Of a stretch of DNA of 5,107 nucleotides, positions 1 to 5,107 are shown piece by piece; position 1 is the first letter of the stretch, and the number at the start of each line of letters is the position of its first letter. Origin of the DNA: Burkholderiales bacterium (GTDB lineage Bacteria; Pseudomonadota; Gammaproteobacteria; Burkholderiales; SG8-39). The position numbers were made by a program, and so were the translations under genes. The stretch covers positions 1 through 5,107 of the forward strand of contig JADLDQ010000359.1 of NCBI GenBank assembly GCA_020846575.1, in the 5' to 3' direction. The notes under the pieces were generated by a model. The model ran no database searches, was not told where the DNA came from, and worked only from the letters and a program-made list of their open reading frames with translations.

Positions 1-2
1 CC

Positions 3-1655
3 ACTTCGGCGTGCCTTTCGTTCGCGCTCGGTACGCTCGGTACGCGCGAATCCCGCTGGTACGCGCCCGAACTCGCCTGGATGCTGGCCGCGCTCGCCGC
101 CTGGCTGCTGCTGCAATGCCTCCTGCGCGAGCCGGCATTCACCCAGCTGCCCCTCTCTGGTGCGGTGTTCCTGCTCGTGGCCGCCCTGTCTGCCTGCCTG
201 GGGCTGTCCCTTGTGCAGCGGCTGGGGGCGCAGGCGGTAATCCGCGCGTTCGCCTGGGCGTCGCTCGCCGGTGCGCTGCTGAACGCCTCGATCGCGCTTC
301 TTCAGACCTTCGGCATGCCCGGCGGGCTCGAGTGGCTGCTCGCGCCGCCGTCCGGACCGCGGCCGGTGGGACACGTCGGTCAGAGCAACCTGCTGGCGAC
401 GTACCTGGCGCTGGGCGCGATCTCCCTGCTCTACCTGCACGAGCGCCGCGAACTCGCCACGCCGGCGGCGCTGGCGCTGGGATTGCTGCTCGCCACGGGC
501 GCCGCAACCACCCACTCGCGCACCGCCCTGCTCTATCCCTTGTGGGTGGCCTTGCTCGCCTCCGGGCTGTGGTTGGGCGGGGGCCGTGCATGGACACGCC
601 TTGCCCTCGGGGCCTGGTTGCAGTTTCTTGCCACGGCCGGCGCCGCGGCGCTGCTGGTCACGCTGCAGGAGCACCTGGCGCTGCCCGCGAAGACTCTCGC
701 CCTGGTCCGCATTGCCGGCGAGTTGACGCGGGAGATCCGGCCAGCGCTGTGGGTGTTCGCATTGCGGCTGTCCGGCGAATCACCGTGGCTCGGTGTGGGC
801 TGGGGCGAATTCGCGGGCGCCGCCTTCCGGCACGGGATTCCCTCTAGCGTCGCGGCCGAGTCGACTTTCTGGAGTTCACCGCACAACCTCTTCCTTCACG
901 TCCTGGTGGAGGCCGGCATTCCAGGCGCGCTGATCGCGGTCCTTGCGGCCCTGGGGTGGTGGCTGGCCGCGGCGGGCCGTCTGCGCAAGAACGCCTCGCC
1001 GCAGACCTGGTGGGCGATCGCCTTCGTGGGTGTCCTGTTCCTTCATTCACTGCTGGAGTACCCGCTGTGGTACGCGCACGTGCTGTTCCCGTTCGCGCTG
1101 GTCGCGGGCACGGTCTGCCGGGCCCCCCGGGCGCTCGCGGGCCGGGCCTGGGGCCACGTCACGGCCGCCGCCGCCGGCATCCTGCTCGCGCTGCTCGCGT
1201 GGACACTGATCGAGCACCAGCGCTTCGCAAGCGCGTTCGCGCCTGCCTCGGGGCGTACGCTGGCGCCGGTGGAATCCGTGCAATCCGCGCGGGCGACGCT
1301 GGAGGAGATCGCGCGAGGCCCGCTCGGCGCGATGCTCGCCCCCTGGATCTACTACGCCGCGCCGATCGACCCCACCCGTTGCGCTACGGGGCTTTCGATG
1401 GGCAGGCGCGTCCTGCGCGTGAGGCCCGACGCCGGTCTCATCGCGCGCCACGCGGTCACACTCGCCGCGTGTGGCGAGCGCCAGGGCGCCCTGTCGCTCT
1501 TGCGGCTCGCGAGCGGATACGGCAGCGCCTCGCAGGCGGCGATCGAGGCCGCGCTGGGCGAAATCGCATCCAGCCCGGCGACGGGCGCATCCAGTTCGAC
1601 CACAGGCGCAGCGCAGATTGCGTCCGAACTTGCCGCATGGGTCCGCCGTCCGTGA
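3..1655 (+). CDS. PglL-type O-oligosaccharyltransferase / Wzy-WaaL family membrane protein, 5' end cut off
   Basis: The frame is open from the window edge; the first ATG is at 81, but the 26 codons before it (…SRWYAPELAW) look like the pre-helix segment of PglL proteins, so the true start lies upstream. About ten or more hydrophobic segments follow. Family landmarks seen: RPVGHVGQSNLLATYLALG (from 360), THSRTALL (from 510), SPWLGVGWGEF (near 780), SPHNLFLHVLVEAGIPG with its His codon at 882, and HSLLEYPLWYAHVLFPF with its His at 1044. The HN-x-FL…E-x-G signature is typical of the Wzy_C/O-antigen ligase fold, and HSLLEYPLWYA is typical of PglL/PilO pilin glycosylation enzymes. A soluble, helical tail (about 1215-1655, including RHAVTLAACGERQGALSLLRLA) resembles the Wzy_C_2 domain of PglL. 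By family knowledge it would transfer lipid-linked glycan to protein Ser/Thr in the periplasm. The acceptor (pilin or other) is not in the window. A polymerase or O-antigen ligase role cannot be excluded. It converges on the antiporter gene with an 18-bp gap. Confidence 0.85.
   Translation, partial: TSACLSFALGTLGTRESRWYAPELAWMLAALAAWLLLQCLLREPAFTQLPLSGAVFLLVAALSACLGLSLVQRLGAQAVIRAFAWASLAGALLNASIALLQTFGMPGGLEWLLAPPSGPRPVGHVGQSNLLATYLALGAISLLYLHERRELATPAALALGLLLATGAATTHSRTALLYPLWVALLASGLWLGGGRAWTRLALGAWLQFLATAGAAALLVTLQEHLALPAKTLALVRIAGELTREIRPALWVFALRLSGESPWLGVGWGEFAGAAFRHGIPSSVAAESTFWSSPHNLFLHVLVEAGIPGALIAVLAALGWWLAAAGRLRKNASPQTWWAIAFVGVLFLHSLLEYPLWYAHVLFPFALVAGTVCRAPRALAGRAWGHVTAAAAGILLALLAWTLIEHQRFASAFAPASGRTLAPVESVQSARATLEEIARGPLGAMLAPWIYYAAPIDPTRCATGLSMGRRVLRVRPDAGLIARHAVTLAACGERQGALSLLRLASGYGSASQAAIEAALGEIASSPATGASSSTTGAAQIASELAAWVRRP
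26..43 (+). repeat. Perfect 9-bp tandem duplication inside the pglL-like gene
   Basis: The unit gctcggtac occurs twice back to back (26-34 and 35-43). It keeps the reading frame and encodes a repeated Leu-Gly-Thr in the segment before the first complete hydrophobic helix. It could be simple in-frame slippage; no function is implied. Confidence 0.5.
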
Positions 1656-1671
1656 CCGCCGGAGGTGGACC
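1640..1671. other. Weak inverted repeat across the convergent gene ends
   Basis: GGTCCGCC (1640-1647) can pair with GGTGGACC (1664-1671) in a plus-strand transcript through eight pairs, one of them a G-U wobble, with a 16-nt loop. It spans the stop codon of the pglL-like gene and the 18-bp gap before the antiporter stop. No T-run follows on either strand, so it is not a canonical intrinsic terminator, and on the minus strand the wobble becomes a mismatch. It is the only terminator-like structure I see at this tail-to-tail junction, and it may be chance in GC-rich sequence. Confidence 0.25.
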
Positions 1672-1673
1672 GC

Positions 1674-3638
1674 TCAACCCTGGAGGAGTCGCATCTCTGC
1701 CGCAACCAGGTCTTCCGCGAGCCCCAGGATCACCACCACGTCGCCAGCCTCGAGGCGCGCCTGCGGCGGCGGCGCGGCGATCCTCGCGCTGCTTCGCCGG
1801 ATGGCTTCGACCGACACGTTCAGCGAGGCAAGATCGAGTTCCTCGAGCGTGCGCCCGGCCGCGTGGCTGCCTTCACCGAGCGCAACCGAATGCAGCCTGC
1901 GGCCCGAGGATTCTTCCTCGTCGAACCAGTCCGAACCTCCTTCGAAGAAACCCCTGAGGAGGCGGTAACGGTCGCGCCGCACCTCCTCGACCTGGCGCAG
2001 CACCCGGCGCAGCGGAACGCCCACCAGCACCAGGGCGTGGGATGCGAGCATCAGGCTCGATTCGAACGTCTCGGGGACCACCTCGGTGGCGCCCGCGGCC
2101 ATCAGGCGCTCGAAGTTCGCATCGTCCAGGGTGCGCACGATGACCGGCATCGCCGGGTTCAGCTGCCTGGCGTGGTGCAGGATGCGCAGCGCCGCGCCGG
2201 TATCGGCGAAGGTCACCACCAGCGCCGCGGCGCGAGCCGCGCCGGCGGCCACCAGCGCCTCGCGGCGCGAGCCATCGCCGTACACGACCGCGTCCCCCGC
2301 CGCTGCGGCCTCGCGCACCCGCTCGGGATCGAGGTCGAGCGCCATGCTCTTCACCCCGGCCTTCTCGATGATGTGCGCCAGCCGCTGGCCGGTGCGCCCG
2401 TATCCGCAGAGAATCACGTGCCGCTCCGTGGCAAGACTCTGCGCCGCGATACGGTGAAGGTCCACCGAACGCTGCATCCACTCCGACTTCGACCAGCGCA
2501 GCGCCAGCCGATCGCTCGCCTGGATCGCGAACGGGGCCACCAGCATCGACAGCAGCATTGCCGCGGTGACGATCTGCGCCAGTTCCGGCTCGAGCACCGC
2601 GTTCGCGACCGCAAGCGTGACGATGACCAGACCGAACTCACCGGCCTGGGCGAGCGCGAAGCCGCTGCGCAGCGCCGTTCCCGGGGTACTGCCGAACAGC
2701 CTCGACAGGCCGGTGATCAGGGCAAACTTGGCCACGGCGGGAACGACGCTCAGGAATAGGACCAGCGGGAAATTGCGCCCCACCACCGCCGGGTCCAGAC
2801 GCATGCCGATGGTGACGAAGAACAGCCCCAGGAGGACCTCCCGGAAGGGCTTGATGTCCTCCTCGACCTGGTGGCGGTACTCGGTCTCGGCGATGAGCAT
2901 GCCGGCGAGGAACGCGCCGAGCGCGAGCGACAGCCCGGCCTGCTCGGTCACCCAGGCGAGCCCCAGGGTCACCAGCAGCACGTTGATGATGAACAGCTCC
3001 TGCGAGCGGCGGCTTGCGACCGCGTGGAACCAGGGACGCATCAGGCGCTGTCCGACGAACAGGATGCCGAACAGGATCACCACCGCCTTGCCACCGGCGA
3101 GCGCGAGGCGCGCGGCGAGGTCCGCCTGCACCGCCAGCGCCGGGATCAGCACCAGGAACGGCACCACCGCGAGGTCCTGGAACAGCAGCACGCCCATCAC
3201 CTCGCGGCCGTGCATCGTGTCCAGCTGCAGCCGTTCCGCGAGCATGCGCGCCACGATCGCGGTCGAGGACATCGCCAGCGCCGCCCCGAGCACGAGGCCG
3301 GTCTGCCACGACAGCCCGACGGCGAGCGAGGCGAGGAACCCGCCGGCGAGCGTGAGCAGTACCTGCGAAAGGCCGAGCCGGAGCACCGCGTGACGCATCT
3401 GGTACAGGTGCGCCAGGCTGAACTCCAGGCCGATGGAGAACATCAGAAAAACGATCCCGAACTCCGCGAGGTAGCTGGCGGCCTCGGTATTCGGGATCCA
3501 GCCGAGCGCGTGCGGACCGATCAGCCCGCCGACGATGATGTAACCCAGCAGCGGCGGCAGGTGCAGTGTCCGGAACAGCGCGACCACCAGGACCGCGCTC
3601 GCAAGCAGGATCAGGACCAGTTCGAGTACGTTGTGCAT
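1674..3638 (-). CDS. KefB/KefC-type monovalent cation:proton antiporter (CPA2) with TrkA-N and TrkA-C domains
   Basis: The 654-residue protein (start ATG at 3638-3636, stop TGA at 1676-1674) has a CPA2 membrane domain at about 4-375. Seen motifs: LPPLLGYIIVGGLIGP (28-42), FGIVFLMFSIGLEF (60-73), AMSSTAIVARM (122-132), FQDLAVVP (153-160, with Asp155 at the conserved ion-path position), LALGAFLAGMLIAETEYRHQ (238-257), DIKPFREVLLGLFFVTIGM (261-279) and ALAQAGEFGLVIV (328-340). A TrkA-N/RCK Rossmann domain starts at 407 with the GYGRTGQ loop (412-418) and Asp435 at the end of strand 2. A TrkA-C domain occupies about 583-652. KefB/KefC of E. coli are about 600-620 residues and lack this TrkA-C unit. 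The protein should exchange K+ or Na+ for H+ across the inner membrane, gated by a nucleotide; the ion is unknown. The start fits family N-termini (MHNVLELVLILLAS); the frame stays open to 4286 but that part has no family match and runs antisense to kdsD. A weak AGGAAG lies 12 nt upstream. No KefF/KefG-like oxidoreductase partner is adjacent. Confidence 0.93.
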   Translation of the reverse strand: MHNVLELVLILLASAVLVVALFRTLHLPPLLGYIIVGGLIGPHALGWIPNTEAASYLAEFGIVFLMFSIGLEFSLAHLYQMRHAVLRLGLSQVLLTLAGGFLASLAVGLSWQTGLVLGAALAMSSTAIVARMLAERLQLDTMHGREVMGVLLFQDLAVVPFLVLIPALAVQADLAARLALAGGKAVVILFGILFVGQRLMRPWFHAVASRRSQELFIINVLLVTLGLAWVTEQAGLSLALGAFLAGMLIAETEYRHQVEEDIKPFREVLLGLFFVTIGMRLDPAVVGRNFPLVLFLSVVPAVAKFALITGLSRLFGSTPGTALRSGFALAQAGEFGLVIVTLAVANAVLEPELAQIVTAAMLLSMLVAPFAIQASDRLALRWSKSEWMQRSVDLHRIAAQSLATERHVILCGYGRTGQRLAHIIEKAGVKSMALDLDPERVREAAAAGDAVVYGDGSRREALVAAGAARAAALVVTFADTGAALRILHHARQLNPAMPVIVRTLDDANFERLMAAGATEVVPETFESSLMLASHALVLVGVPLRRVLRQVEEVRRDRYRLLRGFFEGGSDWFDEEESSGRRLHSVALGEGSHAAGRTLEELDLASLNVSVEAIRRSSARIAAPPPQARLEAGDVVVILGLAEDLVAAEMRLLQG

Positions 3639-3676
3639 GCGTCGTTCGAGCTTCCTATCGACCTGCCGCGCGCAGG

Positions 3677-3703
3677 CTGCGTATTGCACGCTGCGCATGC
3701 ACG
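3677..3703. repeat. Tandem imperfect repeat upstream of the antiporter gene
   Basis: CTGCGTATTGCACG (3677-3690) is followed directly by CTGCGCATGCACG (3691-3703). The copies differ by one substitution and a 1-nt deletion. The array lies about 40-65 bp upstream of the antiporter ATG on the minus strand, a distance compatible with a promoter or operator. It may equally be a slipped duplication with no function. Confidence 0.45.
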
Positions 3704-3812
3704 ATCCCGGTAACGCGATTCCCGTGCGAGGTCCGCGCAGCGCCGTTGAAGTATGCGTCGTGCGCTCGCTTTTGGCACCACCGGCGGCGCCCCGCGCTGC
3801 GCGTGCGCGGCA

Positions 3813-3828
3813 TCGCCCGCGCGGGCGA
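3813..3828. promoter_or_regulatory. Perfect 16-bp palindrome upstream of the kdsD -10 element
   Basis: TCGCCCGC followed directly by GCGGGCGA is a perfect inverted repeat without spacer. After one mismatched pair on each side it extends by two more pairs (GC at 3810-3811 and at 3830-3831). Its centre is about 45 bp upstream of the transcription start predicted from the -10 element, where an activator or repressor dimer could bind. Self-complementary GC stretches are more frequent in GC-rich DNA, so the regulatory role is inference only. Confidence 0.35.
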
Positions 3829-3850
3829 GGCAAGGGCGCACGGGGGGGTC

Positions 3851-3859
3851 TGATATACT
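3851..3859 (+). promoter_or_regulatory. Extended -10 promoter element for kdsD
   Basis: TGATATACT fits the extended -10 pattern TG-N-TATAAT with one mismatch in the hexamer (TATACT at 3854-3859). It is a conspicuous AT-rich word in a very GC-rich spacer. No TTGACA-like -35 is found at 16-18 bp upstream, which extended -10 promoters can do without. The start of transcription would fall near 3866, directly before the first in-frame ATG (3867). The transcript is then either leaderless, or carries a leader of about 118 nt to the ATG at 3984. Confidence 0.5.
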
Positions 3860-3973
3860 CCGGCGCATGACGAGCGCAGCCGCCCGGACCGATTCCCTGG
3901 AGCAAAGGCGAACGAGAAAGCGGGCGCAGTCCCGGGCGGCAGCCGCTGGCGCAGGACGAGGCACGCTCACAGC

Positions 3974-3978
3974 AGGTG
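3974..3978 (+). promoter_or_regulatory. Candidate ribosome binding site for kdsD
   Basis: AGGTG is complementary to part of the 16S rRNA anti-Shine-Dalgarno sequence and sits 5 nt before the ATG at 3984. The alternative ATG at 3867 has no such motif in front of it. A rival is GGAAGA (4019-4024), 7 nt before an in-frame TTG at 4032. These sites decide between starts and favour one of the two downstream options. Confidence 0.4.
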
Positions 3979-3983
3979 CGCGA

Positions 3984-5012
3984 ATGCGGGTCGCTGCGCG
4001 CGCCGTCCCCCCGGCGCGGGAAGAACCGGCCTTGCGCGCAGACTCCCGGCCCCGGTCGCTCGCGCTCGCCCGCACGGTCCTGTCGATCGAAGCCGGTGCG
4101 ATCGGCGGCCTGGTTGCTCGCCTCGACGAGCGCTTCGATCAGGCGGTGAAGCGCGTCCTGTCCTCCCGCGGCCGGGTTCTGGTGAGCGGCATCGGGAAAT
4201 CCGGTCATATCGCGAGGAAGATCGCCTCGACGCTGTCCAGCACCGGAACCCCCGCGTACTTCGTTCATCCGGCGGACGCGAGCCATGGCGATCTCGGCAT
4301 GATCCGCCGCGACGATGTCTTGCTCGCCCTGTCTTACTCCGGCGAGAGCGCAGAGCTTCTCACCATCATTCCCCTGATCAAGCGACAGGGCGCCGTCCTG
4401 ATCGCGATCTGCGGCAACGCCGGATCCACGCTCGCGCGGCAGGCCGACGTACTCCTCGACGCCCGCGTGGAGCAGGAGGCGTGTCCGCTCAACCTCGCCC
4501 CGACGGCGAGCACCACCGCGGCGCTCGCGCTGGGCGATGCGCTCGCGGTGGCGCTCTTGGATGCGCGGGGTTTCAGCGCCGAGGATTTCGCGCGCTCACA
4601 CCCGGGCGGTGCAATCGGCCGGCGCCTGCTCACGCGTGTGCGCGACGTCATGCGCTCGGGGCAGGACCTGCCGCGGGTGCCGGAGACCGCCTCGTTTCCG
4701 CAGGCGCTGCTCGAGATGTCGCGCAAGGGGCTGGGCATGACCGCGGTGCTGGACGACCAGGGCCGGATAGCGGGCATCTTCACCGACGGGGATCTGCGCC
4801 GTCTTCTCGAGGGCAGTCCCGACATACGCTCGCTGCGCATCGGCGAGGTCATGACCCGCAGCCCGCGGACCATACATCCGGACCGCCTCGCAGCCGAGGC
4901 GGTGCAGCTCATGGAACGGCACCGGATCAACCAGCTGCTGGTTCTCGACGACAACGCCCGCCTGGTCGGCGCGCTGAACATGCACGACCTGTTCCGCGCC
5001 AAGGTCATCTGA
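3984..5012 (+). CDS. kdsD: D-arabinose-5-phosphate isomerase (KpsF/GutQ family)
   Basis: KdsD converts D-ribulose 5-phosphate to D-arabinose 5-phosphate in the cytoplasm, the first committed step to Kdo for lipopolysaccharide. With the ATG at 3984 the product has 342 residues (E. coli KdsD, from memory, 328). An N-terminal SIS domain (about 55-200) contains GIGKSGHIARKIASTLSSTG (69-88), FVHPADASHGDLG (93-105), SYSGESAE (117-124), EQEACPLNLAPTASTTA (163-179) and FARSHPGGAIGRRL (202-215). Lys72, His101, Glu124, Glu165 and His206 align with the conserved polar residues of E. coli KdsD (Lys59, His88, Glu111, Glu152, His193). Two CBS domains follow (about 219-277 and 285-342; GIFTDGDLRRLL and ALNMHDLFRAKVI). 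The start is uncertain: ATG 3867 would give 381 residues with an Arg/Ala-rich extension of unusual codon use and no ribosome site; TTG 4032 would give 326 residues with a fair ribosome site. GutQ and capsule KpsF are paralogues, but neither gut nor capsule genes are visible. Confidence 0.95.
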   Translation: MRVAARAVPPAREEPALRADSRPRSLALARTVLSIEAGAIGGLVARLDERFDQAVKRVLSSRGRVLVSGIGKSGHIARKIASTLSSTGTPAYFVHPADASHGDLGMIRRDDVLLALSYSGESAELLTIIPLIKRQGAVLIAICGNAGSTLARQADVLLDARVEQEACPLNLAPTASTTAALALGDALAVALLDARGFSAEDFARSHPGGAIGRRLLTRVRDVMRSGQDLPRVPETASFPQALLEMSRKGLGMTAVLDDQGRIAGIFTDGDLRRLLEGSPDIRSLRIGEVMTRSPRTIHPDRLAAEAVQLMERHRINQLLVLDDNARLVGALNMHDLFRAKVI

Positions 5013-5086
5013 CGGCCGCGCCCGTCGGATAGGCGCGGATGGCTCGGCGCACGCACTGATGGCCGCCCTGCATCCGGCCCGCATGC

Positions 5087-5100
5087 GAGGAGTCCGAGGT
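5087..5100 (+). promoter_or_regulatory. Possible ribosome binding motifs for a gene beyond the right edge
   Basis: GAGGAG (5087-5092) and GAGGT (5096-5100) occur close together 75-88 bp after the kdsD stop, and no start codon follows before the window ends. A start just beyond 5107 would be at ribosome distance from the second motif. A frame from ATG 5059 (MAALHPARMRGVRGTA) also stays open to the edge but lacks a ribosome site and is too short to identify. kdsC commonly follows kdsD, so it is the likely neighbour, but nothing here proves it. A 5-bp stem after the kdsD stop (GACGG 5011-5015 with CCGTC 5022-5026) has no T-run, so transcription probably continues. Confidence 0.3.
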
Positions 5101-5107
5101 ACCGCGG

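Larger units (their letters stand above)
3639..3983. other. Divergent intergenic/leader region between the antiporter gene and kdsD
   Basis: These 345 bp separate the two divergent starts. No protein-like ORF is supported: open frames here are cysteine- or arginine-rich products of GC-rich sequence on both strands. The region holds a tandem imperfect repeat near the antiporter start, a 5-bp stem dyad (CCTGC 3662-3666 with GCAGG 3672-3676), a perfect 16-bp palindrome, a run of seven G (3842-3848) and an extended -10 element toward kdsD. I see no convincing -35/-10 pair for the antiporter on the minus strand. The stretch 3867-3983 is in frame with kdsD but has many codons rare in the gene body (AGG, AGA, CGA, GCA, GGA, ACA), with about 64% G/C at third positions by my count. 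That suggests an untranslated leader rather than coding sequence. Confidence 0.6.

Noticed and set aside
956..1957. Plus-strand open frame of 333 codons overlapping the pglL-like gene and the antiporter 3' end
   Set aside because: Arg/Pro/Ala-rich frame-shifted reading of the pglL-like gene; the membrane-protein motifs lie in the other frame.
1665..2759. Plus-strand open frame of 364 codons antisense to the antiporter
   Set aside because: Arg/His/Gln-rich composition typical of an antisense frame to a GC-rich gene; the antiporter frame has clear motifs throughout.
3639..3720. Sigma-70 promoter for the antiporter on the minus strand
   Set aside because: The best candidates (around the CAATAC word) match the -10 consensus poorly and lack a -35 at acceptable spacing.
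3772..3800. TTGGCACC as part of a sigma-54 or -35 element on the plus strand
   Set aside because: No TTGC-like -12 element and no -10 hexamer at the required distance.
3753..3866. Further N-terminal extension of kdsD to ATG 3753
   Set aside because: It would place the extended -10 element and the palindrome inside the coding region, and the translation has no match to the KdsD family.
3639..4286. An upstream extension of 216 codons for the antiporter on the minus strand, to ATG 4286
   Set aside because: It has no resemblance to the family, is rich in Arg/Ala/Gly, and runs antisense through the well-supported kdsD SIS domain; the natural CPA2 N-terminus begins at 3638.
5011..5026. Hairpin just after the kdsD stop as an intrinsic terminator
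   Set aside because: Only a 5-bp stem, with no T-run downstream.
4334..5056. Minus-strand open frame of 240 codons over kdsD
   Set aside because: Ser/Arg-rich, low-complexity translation with no recognisable domain; a shadow of the high-GC kdsD coding frame.

Overview
This is a GC-rich window from a Gram-negative bacterium, most likely a betaproteobacterium. The inference rests on three things: a Kdo (lipopolysaccharide) biosynthesis gene, a PglL-type O-oligosaccharyltransferase/ligase, and a KefB/KefC-type antiporter gene placed divergently to kdsD/kpsF, an arrangement I recall from betaproteobacterial genomes. No species can be named from the sequence alone.

Layout: (1) positions 3-1655, plus strand: the 3' part of a polytopic membrane protein of the Wzy/WaaL/PglL superfamily, cut by the left window edge. 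(2) After an 18-bp tail-to-tail gap, positions 1674-3638, minus strand: a complete 654-residue CPA2 monovalent cation:proton antiporter with a membrane domain, a TrkA-N (RCK) nucleotide-binding domain and a TrkA-C domain. (3) Positions 3639-3983: the divergent spacer, with a tandem imperfect repeat, a perfect 16-bp palindrome and an extended -10 element pointing toward kdsD. (4) Positions about 3984-5012, plus strand: kdsD/kpsF, D-arabinose-5-phosphate isomerase (SIS domain plus two CBS domains). (5) Positions 5013-5107: a short tail with ribosome-binding-like motifs, probably leading into another gene (kdsC and lpt genes often follow kdsD).

Functionally, kdsD supplies arabinose 5-phosphate for Kdo, the inner-core sugar of lipopolysaccharide. 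The PglL-like protein would act at the periplasmic face of the inner membrane, moving a lipid-linked oligosaccharide onto a protein (often pilin) or polymerising/ligating a glycan. The antiporter is an ion/pH homeostasis protein whose gating is probably set by nucleotide binding to its RCK domain. The three genes form three separate transcription directions or units; nothing shows that they act as one system.

I found no mobile element, CRISPR array, tRNA/rRNA gene, toxin-antitoxin pair or defence island. The gene content is ordinary housekeeping and envelope biology. The points worth a second look are the kdsD start and leader, and the small repeats in the divergent spacer.
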